A DNA stretch of 64,000 nt from Planctomycetota bacterium (GCA_019912315.1 JAIOJA010000074.1:1-64000); one strand, 5' to 3'. Positions 51,732 through 61,054 are shown, counted from the stretch's first letter. Program-made: numbers and translations. The notes: a model not told the origin generated them from the letters alone.

Positions 51732-52499
51732 ATGAGAAAGCTGATCCTGCCGGCCATGATGCTGTCTTTGGTAGTGTTGGGTGGATGCCATCACCACGAC
51801 GAAGAGAGCAACGACAACGATTTCGACTATCAGCCGGTGGTGCCTTCGGGGGGGCTGGACTGGGGTCTGTTCAACCATTTCGAGCACGACTACGCGAGCT
51901 TCGACATCAACAGCGGCAGCGACCAGGACGGCTTCGAGTTCGACCTTGCGGAGGACAGCGTGGTCGTGATTACCACCACGGGCTACGGCGGGTTCGACGC
52001 GTTTCTGGATCTGTACGACAGCAACTTCGGCTTCATTACCAGCGACGATAACGGCGGCCCGAGCCCCGATGCCGTACTGGTGGGCACCCTGAACGCCGGC
52101 AGCTACTTTGTCGTGGTCGGAGGCTCAGGTGGCAGCACCGGCGATTACGACATCGACATCAGTGTTGAGCCACTGGGCGGCTCGGATTTTGGCGGGATGT
52201 ATCCAACGGACAGTTTCCTCGACAACGGCGGCGTGATCGACGACCCGTTTGACGTGGACAGCTACGTCTTCACCATATACGGCAACGACACAGTGGATAT
52301 CTACGTGGTCAGCAATCTGCTGATGGACAGCAACCTTGAACTGCTCGACGAGTACGGCTCCCAGATCGCGTTTATCGATCCGCTGAACAATGACGACCCG
52401 TTCATCCTGGCCATGGCCCTGACACCGGGCACGTACATCGCCCGGGTCGGCAGCAGCAGCGGCGGCGACGACTACAGCGTGCAGATCGACGTGAACTAA
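51732..52499 (+). CDS. Lipoprotein with two pre-peptidase C-terminal (PPC)-like domains
   Basis: The signal peptide ends at Cys19 (LVVLGGC, after MRKLILPAMMLSL). The 255-residue acidic protein has two repeats of the PPC beta-sandwich: HDYASFDINSGSDQDGFEFD with LNAGSYFVVVGGSGGSTGDY, and DPFDVDSYVFTIYGNDTVDI with LTPGTYIARVGSSSGGDDYS. It is rich in Asp, consistent with calcium binding. A terminator follows the gene. Confidence 0.8.
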   Translation: MRKLILPAMMLSLVVLGGCHHHDEESNDNDFDYQPVVPSGGLDWGLFNHFEHDYASFDINSGSDQDGFEFDLAEDSVVVITTTGYGGFDAFLDLYDSNFGFITSDDNGGPSPDAVLVGTLNAGSYFVVVGGSGGSTGDYDIDISVEPLGGSDFGGMYPTDSFLDNGGVIDDPFDVDSYVFTIYGNDTVDIYVVSNLLMDSNLELLDEYGSQIAFIDPLNNDDPFILAMALTPGTYIARVGSSSGGDDYSVQIDVN

Positions 52500-52516
52500 A
52501 CCTCGGCAATACGACA

Positions 52517-52552
52517 CGGGCGGGAGCGCAGGCTCTCGCCCGCTGTCTTTTC
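52517..52552 (+). terminator. Intrinsic terminator after the PPC lipoprotein gene
   Basis: CGGGCGGGAG (52517-52526) pairs with CTCTCGCCCG (52533-52542) with one G-U pair, a six-base loop, then CTGTCTTTTC. Confidence 0.7.
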
Positions 52553-52608
52553 AATGGCGGGACAGTCGCTAGTATCCGGGGCGCTCACGAACAGACACGG
52601 TGCGATGC

Positions 52609-53298
52609 ATGGAGCCGAAAGAAGCCTGCCACAGGGCCACTGACCTCGCGTATGCGGGGAACCTGCAAGGCGCGATCGATATCCTGGATCCGATCCTCGA
52701 TGAATTCCGCGAGTTCGGCCCGGCATACACCCTGCACGCCCGTGTGTTCCTGATGGCCGGCGACACGGCCCAGCCCTTGATTGACCTCGACGCCGCCGAG
52801 TGGGCCAACCGCGAGTACGGAACCACCGAGGACATGCTCAGCGTAACCGAGCTTCGCGCGCTGGTGTACGCCGTTCGTACCATTTACGGCGGACGCAAGG
52901 AAACCGACAAGTGCCGTGAGTACATTGAGGTGCTGATGAAGCAGCGCATCAGCCCGGCCTCATGGTGGTTCCTGCCGGCCGCATGTCATGAAGTCAGCTA
53001 CCGTGAAGCGGACGCCGCGAAGTGGGTCGAGAAGCTGGCGAACTACCCGGCGTTGAAATCGGCGGCGAGCTTTTACTTCAAGAAAAGCGGCGGCCTGACC
53101 CAGCTTCTGGCCATGCCCAAGAACCCTGAAGAGCTGGTGCCTGTGCACTACGCGCGGCATTACCGGGCGAAGCGCGAGGGTGACCTGAAGGGTGCGGAAA
53201 AGTACCGCAAGCGCATGGCGGACCTGGTCCGGCCCGGGAATCCGTGGAATATCGTGGACCTTTACGCCAAAGGCGCTGTGGTGGTAGCTGCGGTGTAG
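52609..53298 (+). CDS. TPR-like cytoplasmic protein, unknown
   Basis: From ATG 52609 (a GTG at 52600 is an alternative) the product starts MEPKEACHRATDLAYAGNLQ, with a tetratricopeptide-like pair (GAIDILDPILDEFREFGPAY, TLHARVFLMAGDTAQPLIDL) and a later helical part (EGDLKGAEKYRKRMADLVRP). No signal peptide. Function unknown; it stands alone. Confidence 0.6.
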   Translation: MEPKEACHRATDLAYAGNLQGAIDILDPILDEFREFGPAYTLHARVFLMAGDTAQPLIDLDAAEWANREYGTTEDMLSVTELRALVYAVRTIYGGRKETDKCREYIEVLMKQRISPASWWFLPAACHEVSYREADAAKWVEKLANYPALKSAASFYFKKSGGLTQLLAMPKNPEELVPVHYARHYRAKREGDLKGAEKYRKRMADLVRPGNPWNIVDLYAKGAVVVAAV

Positions 53299-53314
53299 GC
53301 GGGAATGACCCCGG

Positions 53315-53402
53315 TTGACGGTCGACTGTTGACTGTCGATGGTGAAGGCAAGGGCAGTTCAAACCGACAACTGTTGACTGTGAACCGTCGACACTTGAAT
53401 CC
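53315..53402. repeat. Degenerate GACTGTTGACTGT-type repeat tract
   Basis: The gap upstream of rpmB carries imperfect direct and inverted copies of GTTGACTGT and GACGGTCGAC. It shows no coding frame. It is one of several such tracts at gene junctions. Confidence 0.65.
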
Positions 53403-53477
53403 CCTCCCCCTTGACCGGGTTGGCCCCGTCAGTACCCTGCTGCGCCCGTCGAGACGATGGGGTAACGGAGAACGAGC

Positions 53478-53732
53478 ATGTCCCGAGTATGTGATATCTG
53501 CGCCAAGGGCCCCGTTGCGGGCGGCAGCATCAGCCGCCGTGGTCTGGCCAAAAAGAAGGGCGGCGTCGGCAGCCGCGTGATCGCGCGTAACAAGCGCATC
53601 TTCCGTCCGAACCTCAAGAAAGTCCGCGCCTGGATAAACGGTGGCGTGCAGCGCGTCACCATCTGCACAAGCTGCCTGCAGGCCGGCAAAATCCAGAAGC
53701 CGCCCGCGCGCGAGTACAGTAAAGCGGAGTAG
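53478..53732 (+). CDS. rpmB: 50S ribosomal protein bL28
   Basis: The 84-residue protein begins MSRVCDICAKGPVAGGSISR and contains KKGGVGSRVIARNKRIFRPN, then NLKKVRAWINGGVQRVTICT and SCLQAGKIQKPP. Two Cys pairs (CDIC, CTSC) can bind zinc, as in the C+ form of L28. GGAG precedes the start. It is transcribed alone towards a bidirectional terminator. Confidence 0.95.
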   Translation: MSRVCDICAKGPVAGGSISRRGLAKKKGGVGSRVIARNKRIFRPNLKKVRAWINGGVQRVTICTSCLQAGKIQKPPAREYSKAE

Positions 53733-53751
53733 TCAGCAGTCTGACCCCACA

Positions 53752-53781
53752 AAGCCCCCGCAACGCGGGGGCTTTTATGTT
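53752..53781. terminator. Bidirectional terminator between rpmB and tmk
   Basis: AAGCCCCCGC (53752-53761) and GCGGGGGCTT (53765-53774) with loop AAC, followed by TTATGTT on the plus strand. It lies between two converging genes. Confidence 0.88.
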
Positions 53782-54485
53782 CCGGAGTAGCGCCGCTCGT
53801 CGATGTGCTCGCGCAGGTCGAGCTCGCGCAGCACTTCGTCGCGCAGCTCTTTGGATGTGCAGTCCACCCACTCGCCTTTGACCTTCTTGCGCACTGGCAG
53901 GTGCAGGACGAAGTCGCCTCTGATCCGGTTGTAGCGCCTGCGAATCTCCTGCAGGAAATGCAGTTTCTCAGTGCTTTGCGGCGCGTCCCCGTCGGTGAAC
54001 ATGTATTTCTGCCCCGGCTGTTGCACCCAGCGCTGCCCGGCCCCCATGCTGCGTTTGCGCGTACGGGCCAGCCCGAAGCGCGGCGCGATGTCGAGAATCA
54101 CCAGCAGGTCGGGCGTCGGGTGCCAGCCCGCGTGCCGCTTGAGGATCTCGTCTTCGGGCACGCCCATTGCGCCCTGGTAGACAAGTGTGCTGTACATGCT
54201 GCGGTCCTGGATTACATCCTGTCCACGCTTCAGGGCTGGGCGCACGATGGAATCGATGTTCGCACGCCGATCCGCAACGAACATGCCGAGCCACTCCCAG
54301 GGTGAGGCCTGAAAACCGCGCGTGGAAAGGCGCTCCAGTATCAGTTTGCCGCTGGGAAGCTCGGTCGGCTCGTGGGTTAACAGCACGTCGCGCCCACGCG
54401 AAGTCAAAGACTCCGCGAGCAGCTTCACGAGCGTCGATTTGCCCGTGCCGTCGATGCCCTCAACAATGATGAAGCGACCGGTCAT
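53775..54485 (-). CDS. tmk: Thymidylate kinase
   Basis: The 236-residue protein starts MTGRFIIVEGIDGTGKSTLV with the P-loop, and holds LTHEPTELPSGKLI, the ADRRANIDSIVRPALKRGQD helix, VIQDRSMYSTLVYQGAMGV (DRS motif) and a LID-type region near RTRKRSMGAGQRW. It phosphorylates dTMP to dTDP. The Arg-rich region and a ~25-residue longer C-terminus are somewhat atypical. The gene starts beside an ATTCAGG repeat tract. Confidence 0.9.
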   Translation of the reverse strand: MTGRFIIVEGIDGTGKSTLVKLLAESLTSRGRDVLLTHEPTELPSGKLILERLSTRGFQASPWEWLGMFVADRRANIDSIVRPALKRGQDVIQDRSMYSTLVYQGAMGVPEDEILKRHAGWHPTPDLLVILDIAPRFGLARTRKRSMGAGQRWVQQPGQKYMFTDGDAPQSTEKLHFLQEIRRRYNRIRGDFVLHLPVRKKVKGEWVDCTSKELRDEVLRELDLREHIDERRYSGT

Positions 54486-54487
54486 GA

Positions 54488-54514
54488 ATTCAGGATTCAG
54501 GATTCAGGATTCAG
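54488..54514. repeat. ATTCAGG tandem repeat (three copies plus six bases)
   Basis: Three direct copies of ATTCAGG and a fourth partial copy lie immediately upstream of tmk; inverted copies (CTGAAT) occur at 54547-54575 near the end of the kinase gene. No T-rich terminator is formed by the direct copies. Confidence 0.85.
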
Positions 54515-54579
54515 ACACAATAGGCTAGTGCGCCCTTTACGGACGGCTGAATTCTGAATCCATCATTCTGAATCGGCCC

Positions 54580-56346
54580 CTACCAGCTTCCGCCGAAGCG
54601 CTTCTTGCGCTTGCGGGGCAGGCGCGGGCTGCCGGGCGCACCCGGCTGTTGCTGCCCTGGCGGTGGCGGTGGCGGCGGTGCGCCCGTGCCGGGTTGCTGA
54701 CGCGTGGGCGGCGGCGCCGTGTTGGGCGCACCATAGCCTTTCAGGCGCGGGGCACGCTTGCTGTTCACGATGATGTTGCTGTCGCGCTTGACCTTCAGCC
54801 CGCCCGCCGGCGCCGGCCCGTCAAAGAAGCCGGGCAGCTTGCCCGTGCGCAGCAGGTGCTCCATGTCGGAAACTAGCTGCGCTGCGCTGGCCGGTCGGTC
54901 TTCCGGGCGCTTGGCCATCATGGTGAAGACCAGCGTGCAGGTGGAGTCCTGCACGTCCGGGCGGAAGTTTTTCGGGTGCGGAGGCGGCTCATGGATGTGA
55001 CGGTACATCACCACCTCCGGCGGGCCTTCAAATGGCACTCGCGCCGTCAGCAGGAAGTACAGCGTTACGCCCAGGCTGTAAATGTCGGAACGCGTATCGA
55101 TGTCCTGGCGCCCCATGGCCTGCTCTGGCGAAATATAGTTAGGCGTGCCGACGGCCATGCCCTTGGCGCTGCCAATGTCTTCTGCGGCGCGCACCTTGGC
55201 CAGCCCGAGATCGAGCAGCTTCACCTGCCGGTCGCGGGTGATCATGATGTTGTCGGGCTTGACGTCGCGATGCACGAGGCTGAGCTTTTCCGCGTGCTCA
55301 AGCGCCTTGGCGACCTGCAGGATGGCCTCAAGCGCCTGGTGCTCGTCCATGGCGCCGCGTTCTTTCACCAGTTGCTGCAGCGTCTTGCCCTCGACGTACT
55401 CCATCGCGAAGTAGCACAGCCCGTCCACCTCGCCCGCGTCGATGCCCGTGATCACGTTCGGGTGGTTCAGGCGCGCGCTGGCGCGCGCTTCCTGCAGGAA
55501 GCGCTGCTTGATCGTGGTGTTGGCGGCCAGTTCCGGCTGCAAGACCTTGATCGCGACAAAACGGTCCATGCGCACCTGCTTGGCCTTGTAGACCGTGCCC
55601 ATGGCGCCCTGCCCCAGCTTTTCCTGAAGCTGGTAGCCCTCGATCTTGTCCTGCATCTGGTACATCTGCTGATAGCTCTTGATTTTCTCGACGCCCGGTT
55701 TGTCCAGGTACCCGCGCTGCAGCAGAATCTGGCCAAGCAGCGGCACGCGCTGGCCCTTGGCAAGCAGCGCCCGTTGCACGTTCACGCACTCCTGGATCTG
55801 CGACGCCTGCACAAGCTTCAGGTTCACGGCGGCCTGCCCGAAGCTGATGCGCGCTTCGTTGCCCGTGTTCATGGGCGGTTTCTCCACTTCCACGGGATCC
55901 ATGTCCTGTGTTTCTGCCAGGCTGGGATCCTGCTGCGCTCGATACTCCAACTCATCGGGAGATTTCGGCCTGACGGCGTGCGGAACTTCCGTGCGCTCAC
56001 CAACAGGGCCGGGAACTTCGGTATTTTCACCGATGGGCATTTGCTGACTTGAACGGGCGCTTCGGGCCGGCGGGCTTTGATTCGCAAGTTCGCGCTGCGC
56101 GGCCGCACGCTGGCTTGCTGTTGTGGGGCGCTGGTGAGTGGAACTTTGCGGAAGCCCCGTGGTCCCGGAATCGCCGGTGTTGTGTTTGTCCGTGCCCGGC
56201 ATATTGCGGGAGGGCTCGCCGGACTTCACGCGGCGCGTGACGGGCTGGTCGGGAGTCCGCACCGGGTAAGGACGTGGAGGTCTTGACCCACCGCCGCCAT
56301 CAGACGACGCGGCGCGGTTTAACTGCCTCGGCCCATTGTCAGCCAT
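54580..56346 (-). CDS. Serine/threonine protein kinase with N-terminal extension
   Basis: The 588-residue protein has a disordered ~170-residue N-terminus, a helical domain (ISFGQAAVNLKLVQASQIQE, GQRVPLLGQILLQRGYLDKP) of the type found before kinases in planctomycetes and type II secretion ATPases, and a complete kinase domain: GQGAMGTVYKAKQVRM, AIKVLQPE, LSLVHRDVKPDNIM, LLDLGLAKV, and GTPNYISPEQAMG. The C-terminal 80 residues are Pro/Gln/Arg-rich. It is a cytoplasmic Hanks-type kinase without a membrane helix. Confidence 0.93.
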   Translation of the reverse strand: MADNGPRQLNRAASSDGGGGSRPPRPYPVRTPDQPVTRRVKSGEPSRNMPGTDKHNTGDSGTTGLPQSSTHQRPTTASQRAAAQRELANQSPPARSARSSQQMPIGENTEVPGPVGERTEVPHAVRPKSPDELEYRAQQDPSLAETQDMDPVEVEKPPMNTGNEARISFGQAAVNLKLVQASQIQECVNVQRALLAKGQRVPLLGQILLQRGYLDKPGVEKIKSYQQMYQMQDKIEGYQLQEKLGQGAMGTVYKAKQVRMDRFVAIKVLQPELAANTTIKQRFLQEARASARLNHPNVITGIDAGEVDGLCYFAMEYVEGKTLQQLVKERGAMDEHQALEAILQVAKALEHAEKLSLVHRDVKPDNIMITRDRQVKLLDLGLAKVRAAEDIGSAKGMAVGTPNYISPEQAMGRQDIDTRSDIYSLGVTLYFLLTARVPFEGPPEVVMYRHIHEPPPHPKNFRPDVQDSTCTLVFTMMAKRPEDRPASAAQLVSDMEHLLRTGKLPGFFDGPAPAGGLKVKRDSNIIVNSKRAPRLKGYGAPNTAPPPTRQQPGTGAPPPPPPPGQQQPGAPGSPRLPRKRKKRFGGSW

Positions 56347-56482
56347 GTCATTGCCCAGCCAAGTTTCAGGTTGCCCACCCGTGGATGCGTCGCCAGCTCA
56401 GGCGCGCCCAGCCAATTATTGCTTATATCGGGTCGATTCGCGAGGGGTTGCGTGACTCCGGGGCCCGTGCGCGGCGCGAGTC

Positions 56483-57973
56483 TCACTCACGAATTGTGGT
56501 GACACGTATCGCACCGCGCCATATCACACTGGTGTTGGACAGTGCAAAGCCCCGATCCAGCGACTGTCCCGGCGTCAGCAGTGCACCACGCCCGCGGTAG
56601 GCGTTCTGTTCCAGCCACCAGTCCAGCAGATACGCCTCGCCGCCCGAATACGCGTTGCCGCCCCGATGCGCCTGTGTGGCGAAGTCGCGGAAACTGAGCT
56701 CGCCGACCTGACCCTGCCGCAGACTTGCCGGCTTGCCCCCCGCGTGCCCGGATGTCAGCGGGCGGTCGATCGCCCAGGCGCGCCGCCCCGGCTGCACGCC
56801 GACGTGTCGCGGCAGATCCCGCGTCGTATCGTCATCCAGACTGACAGTCAGCAGATCACCCCAGGTGTCGTCCACCTGCACATACAGACGCGCGCTTGCA
56901 GGTTCTCCTTCACCGGCGTGGACAATCGCGCTGACCTCCAGCACCGGCAGAGGCAACTCCTGCGCCAGGCCGCCGCCGCCGATGCCCAGGCAGGCGAGAA
57001 TCAGGGCCAGATGCCCAACCTCGACGCGCCTGGTGACACGCCCGGCGATCACCGGTGCCAGCCCACACACCAGCAGTAGCGCACCCGCCAGCCCCCAGAA
57101 CAGCGGCGCCGGCGCGGCTGCTTGCCGGGGCAGAGGCGACGGATGCGGCGCCCGTGTCGGGGGAATGCGCGACTCCGGCGTGCCGGCAGGGGCCCGGTTT
57201 GCGGCGAACCACATGTGGTCGTGCAGCGCGTCGCCCAGCACCAAGTGGGCGCTCGGGCTGTCGCGAAGCTCGTTGAAACCGAATCGGTAAATCGCGCCGG
57301 CGCCGTAGCCGTAGCGCAGCGCCTGCACGCCCCGGAAGACCGGCAGCGTCGGCTCGGCGGGTGCGGGTACGTTGACGCCTGATTCGCCAAACCGGAACGA
57401 ACCCGCAATCAGTACCACACCGCCCAGGCTGCAAAAATCGGCAATCGCGCGCTGCGAACCCGCCGGCAGGCGCAGGTCGGTCGGATTGAAAACCACCACC
57501 GCGTCGTAGCCGTCCAGCAGTCGCCAGTCGCCGAAAAACTCGTCCAGTGCGTAATAGTCGCAGATCGCGCCGGTAGGGGTGCTTGGCAGCACCCCGCGCG
57601 CGTACATCGGGTCTGTCGAGAACACCGCCGTGTACGCGCGGGCGTAATCCGGCTCAACGCGGCGTGTCGGCAACTCGGGCCGGATGATCGTGTCGCCAAC
57701 CTGCAGGCGTGCGCTGTCGTGAACGAAGACAGGTACAACAACCGTCGCCCGGGACAGCCCGCCCGCCGCGACCTGTTTTTCAAGCGCGACACCCGTCGCA
57801 ACAGATCGCACGGTCACCGTGTCCAGCCCCTCCAGCCCCGTCAATTCAACGCGATAGGGCGCCCAGGTGCCGGTCCGCCCGTGCGGGGCTGACAGAAACC
57901 GCGATCGGGCTTCGTCGAATGACTGCGCGGCAAGCGGCGCGCCCAACAGCACCATCAGCAGCAGCCACTTCAT
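56483..57973 (-). CDS. Secreted/membrane protein with internal helices, unknown
   Basis: The ATG at 57973 (MKWLLLMVLLGAPLAAQSFD) is chosen because it overlaps the upstream gene's stop by 4 bp and begins a signal peptide. The 496-residue protein has an N-terminal soluble domain with a Rossmann-like segment (LDGYDAVVVFNPTDLRLPAG), two membrane helices in the middle (APLFWGLAGALLLVCGLAPV, HLALILACLGIGGGGLAQEL) and a beta-rich C-terminus. This arrangement resembles DUF4350/BatA-associated proteins, but the assignment is weak. Confidence 0.6.
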   Translation of the reverse strand: MKWLLLMVLLGAPLAAQSFDEARSRFLSAPHGRTGTWAPYRVELTGLEGLDTVTVRSVATGVALEKQVAAGGLSRATVVVPVFVHDSARLQVGDTIIRPELPTRRVEPDYARAYTAVFSTDPMYARGVLPSTPTGAICDYYALDEFFGDWRLLDGYDAVVVFNPTDLRLPAGSQRAIADFCSLGGVVLIAGSFRFGESGVNVPAPAEPTLPVFRGVQALRYGYGAGAIYRFGFNELRDSPSAHLVLGDALHDHMWFAANRAPAGTPESRIPPTRAPHPSPLPRQAAAPAPLFWGLAGALLLVCGLAPVIAGRVTRRVEVGHLALILACLGIGGGGLAQELPLPVLEVSAIVHAGEGEPASARLYVQVDDTWGDLLTVSLDDDTTRDLPRHVGVQPGRRAWAIDRPLTSGHAGGKPASLRQGQVGELSFRDFATQAHRGGNAYSGGEAYLLDWWLEQNAYRGRGALLTPGQSLDRGFALSNTSVIWRGAIRVTTIRE

Positions 57974-58542
57974 GTCGTCCTCCGTGTTGGCAGGGCAAAC
58001 GCGCCAACCCAGCAAAGCGTGCCGATCAGCAGCAGGGGCCACAGCGCTGGTTGATTCGTTGCCAGGCCCCAGTTGGGGCTTATGGCCCGCAGGTGCGCAC
58101 CCGTGGCGCCCGCGTATTCCAGCAGCAGGTAGTGCCACAGGGCGGGAAGGGCGAGCAGCGCCAGTAGCAGCACGCGTCCGCGCTGCACCATTGCCGCGTC
58201 ACGCCTTGCGCCCATGGCCAGCACGCCGCTGACCGCCAGCCAGACGCATGCGCTCAAGGCGCGCGTACTCCAGCCTGCGCCGCCCGCGAACCCGAACAGC
58301 AGGACGACCGCGCCGCCCGCGGCCCAGCAACTCGCGCCGCCCAGCAGGTTGTTGAGGGCCGACCTGCGCTCGCCGACTACCGGCAGATACAACAGGGGGG
58401 CCAGTGCGAGCTCCGCATGAATCACCGCCAGTTGCCACGAGCCATCCAGCCCGAGCCCTGCCGCCTGCCGCACACCGGGCAGCGCGAACAGCCCACCCAG
58501 GGCAAGAAGGACCGATACCACGAGCAGTGCGTTGAACTTCAT
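57970..58542 (-). CDS. Six-helix membrane protein, unknown
   Basis: The ATG at 58542 has GGAGATC just upstream; a longer frame reaching 58632 is encoded by the repeat tract and is rejected. The 190-residue product starts MKFNALLVVSVLLALGGLFA and has about six hydrophobic segments (for example GGASCWAAGGAVVLLFGFAG, VLLLALLALPALWHYLLLEY). Coupled by a 4-bp overlap with the downstream gene. Confidence 0.65.
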   Translation of the reverse strand: MKFNALLVVSVLLALGGLFALPGVRQAAGLGLDGSWQLAVIHAELALAPLLYLPVVGERRSALNNLLGGASCWAAGGAVVLLFGFAGGAGWSTRALSACVWLAVSGVLAMGARRDAAMVQRGRVLLLALLALPALWHYLLLEYAGATGAHLRAISPNWGLATNQPALWPLLLIGTLCWVGAFALPTRRTT

Positions 58543-58593
58543 GATCTCCGGTCGCCGCAACGCGGCGTCGATAATCTGTGAGTTTTGAGTGAC

Positions 58594-58707
58594 CGTTTCC
58601 CAGGCACCGGTTGGGAGCTGGCTATTGGACATTGGTTATTTGCTGTTCCCACCACCAAACGAACTCCGCTCCCCATTGATCATTGGCCATTCATTATTGA
58701 CCATTGG
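58594..58707. repeat. CCATTGRCCATTG-type degenerate repeat tract
   Basis: The divergent gap between the membrane protein and the aldehyde dehydrogenase carries several imperfect copies of ATTGGCCATT / CATTGATCATTGG / TTATTGACCATTGG. It has no coding potential of its own. Confidence 0.65.
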
Positions 58708-58721
58708 CCAAGAGGACACCA

Positions 58722-60143
58722 ATGACAACCCACCCGCTGTGGCTCGCCGGTACTCTGGCACCGACAAACAATACGTTCCAGCATCGGGGCGCTTATGACA
58801 AGCAGGATCTTGGCACGGTCTGCCTGGCCGAGCGCGGCGAGGTCGCGGGCGCCATATCCGCCGCGTGGCACGCCCGACGCGCCGTGCAGGATCTTTCTTC
58901 GGGCGCCCGCGAAGCGGCATTGCTGACGATTGCCGAAGAACTGAAGGCGCACGCCGAAGAGTTCGCGCACATGATAACGAGCGAAACGGGCAAACCGATC
59001 AGTCTCGCCCGCGGCGAAGTCGCACGCAGCGTGAACACCTTTACCCTGTGCGCCGAGGAAACAAAGCGCGGGGGCGGCGAAGTCATTCCGCTCGACACCA
59101 CCGCGACTGCCGAAGGGCGCTTTGGCATCGTGCGCCGTTTCCCCAAGGGCATCGTCGTTGCAATCACACCGTTTAACTTCCCGCTCAATCTTGTCGCCCA
59201 CAAGGTCGGCCCGGCTATCGCCGCCGGCTGTCCGCTGATCCTCAAACCCGCGCCCCAGGCGCCTCTGACTTCACTCATGCTGGGCGCGCTGTTACACAAG
59301 GCCGGACTGCCCGAAGGCGCGTTCAGCGTGCTGCCCTGCGAAAACGACGTCGCGCAGTACCTTGCAACGGACGAACGGGTGGCCGTCATTTCTTTTACCG
59401 GCAGCGACGGTGTCGGCTGGCACCTGCGGGAGCTCGCGCCGCGCAAGACCGTGCTGCTTGAACTTGGCGGAAACGCGGGCGTTATCGTCGAGCCCGACTG
59501 CGACCTCGAAAACGCCGCCCAGCGGATTGTGACCGGTGCGTTCGCCCATGCGGGGCAGGTCTGCATCAAGGTGCAGCGTGTGTTCGCCCACGACGACATC
59601 GCGCCGCAACTGCTGAAACGCATCGTCGAGTTGACCGAAGCCCTTGGCGTCGGCGACCCGACGCACGAGGAAGTCATCTGCGGGCCCATGATCAGTGAGC
59701 AAGCCTCCGAGCGCGTCGAGAGCTGGGTCAATGAAGCCCGCACACAGGGGGCCAACGTCATCTGCGGCGGCGAACGTGACGGGCAGTTCTATCGCCCGAC
59801 CTGGCTGACCGACGTGCCCGAAGACGCCAAAGTATGCTGCCGGGAAGTCTTCGGCCCGGTCGCTGTATTCGCGCGCTACCACGACTTCGAGGCCGCGCTG
59901 CACGCCGTCAACGCCGGCGCTTACGGTTTGCAGTGCGGTGTGTTCACGGGTTCGTTGTTCAAGGCGACCCAGGCCTTCGAGCTGCTTGAGGTCGGAGCGG
60001 TGATTGTGAACGACATTCCGACCTTCCGCGTGGACCACATGCCCTACGGCGGGATCAAAGCGTCAGGGCTGGGGCGCGAAGGTCCGAAATACGTGATAGA
60101 AGAGATGACGGAACCCCGGCTGTTGGCGGTAAAATCAAGGTAA
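58722..60143 (+). CDS. Aldehyde dehydrogenase (NAD(P)-dependent)
   Basis: From ATG 58722, with GAGG upstream, the 473-residue protein shows ALDH motifs: ITPFNFPLNLVAHKVGPAIA (Asn of the active site), LLELGGNAGVIVEPDCDLEN (Glu general base), GAFAHAGQVCIKVQRVFAHD with nucleophile Cys281, and CCREVFGPVAVFARY. The family is the succinate-semialdehyde/general ALDH group; the substrate cannot be fixed. Length fits. Confidence 0.92.
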   Translation: MTTHPLWLAGTLAPTNNTFQHRGAYDKQDLGTVCLAERGEVAGAISAAWHARRAVQDLSSGAREAALLTIAEELKAHAEEFAHMITSETGKPISLARGEVARSVNTFTLCAEETKRGGGEVIPLDTTATAEGRFGIVRRFPKGIVVAITPFNFPLNLVAHKVGPAIAAGCPLILKPAPQAPLTSLMLGALLHKAGLPEGAFSVLPCENDVAQYLATDERVAVISFTGSDGVGWHLRELAPRKTVLLELGGNAGVIVEPDCDLENAAQRIVTGAFAHAGQVCIKVQRVFAHDDIAPQLLKRIVELTEALGVGDPTHEEVICGPMISEQASERVESWVNEARTQGANVICGGERDGQFYRPTWLTDVPEDAKVCCREVFGPVAVFARYHDFEAALHAVNAGAYGLQCGVFTGSLFKATQAFELLEVGAVIVNDIPTFRVDHMPYGGIKASGLGREGPKYVIEEMTEPRLLAVKSR

Positions 60144-60217
60144 GGGGATTGAGGATTTCGAATTCAGCATTCAGAACCCCTGTGAGTTCCATCGTGAATC
60201 GTGACCCCTGAATTCAA

Positions 60218-61042
60218 ATGAGCATCGTCTACTACCTCGATTTTCCCTGCGATGTCAAAGAGCAGGTCAAGCCCGGGCGCATGCTGCGGTTGATGTACGC
60301 CCGTGAGCGTGCCAACGAAGCCATGAATCGCGCCCGCAAGAAAGACCCCGACGTCAAGCCTGAAGACGTGCGAGTTGAGCTGTCACTCAAGGGCGAAGAC
60401 CGCACAAGCCAGATCAAGGTGACGAACGCCGCCGACGTGCAGAAACAGTACAGCGAGCTTGAGGCCCTGTCGCACCACTGCAGAGACTGCCGCGCGCGCA
60501 TTGAGCCCGGCTCTTTCGGCTGTCGCGGCAAGATCGACTTTCCCCTAAGCCTGAAGGCCGAGGCGCTGCTTCTGGGGCGAATCCGGGATTCGCATGGCGA
60601 CCCCACTGGCTCCATGATGTGCAACTACTTCGAAAGCAACGGCATCACCGGCAACCGCGCGGCCGAAATGCGCAAGCTGCCGGAAGTCTGGTTCGAAGGT
60701 GACAAGCCGCTGGTGCGCAGACTTGATGACGGGCGGCGTATCAGCAGCAACCAGGTGTTCGAGATGTTTTTCCTGACGGGGCAGATCAGCAGCAAGCACG
60801 CGCGGTTTCTGCTGGGCATGTTTGATCTGTTTGAAGGCGCGCTGCCGCTTGAGGCGCCGTTGCATTCTCTGCCGAATCTTTTCGTGATCGAGCGCGAGGA
60901 GTCCGGGATGCCCGTTTCCCGCGTTGGTTTGCGTCTTGCGGAAAAACCCGACGACGACCGCAGCACGCGCCAGGTGCAGAACTTCCTTGGCGGGTTGCTG
61001 TTCGCGTCTGAATACGGGTGCGATTTGTGGGTGAAGGTCTGA
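60218..61042 (+). CDS. Conserved-looking protein with C2-type Cys site, unknown
   Basis: The 274-residue product begins MSIVYYLDFPCDVKEQVKPG and includes HHCRDCRARIEPGSFGCRGK, a possible zinc site, and QVFEMFFLTGQISSKHARFL. No signal peptide, no known motif. The start ATG follows a degenerate repeat tract and has no clear ribosome-binding site. Codon usage matches the neighbours. Confidence 0.6.
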   Translation: MSIVYYLDFPCDVKEQVKPGRMLRLMYARERANEAMNRARKKDPDVKPEDVRVELSLKGEDRTSQIKVTNAADVQKQYSELEALSHHCRDCRARIEPGSFGCRGKIDFPLSLKAEALLLGRIRDSHGDPTGSMMCNYFESNGITGNRAAEMRKLPEVWFEGDKPLVRRLDDGRRISSNQVFEMFFLTGQISSKHARFLLGMFDLFEGALPLEAPLHSLPNLFVIEREESGMPVSRVGLRLAEKPDDDRSTRQVQNFLGGLLFASEYGCDLWVKV

Positions 61043-61054
61043 CCACATCAGCAG

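Noticed and set aside
54488..54575. Direct repeats considered as a CRISPR array.
   Set aside because: Units are only 7 bp, directly adjacent with no spacers, and no cas gene is present.
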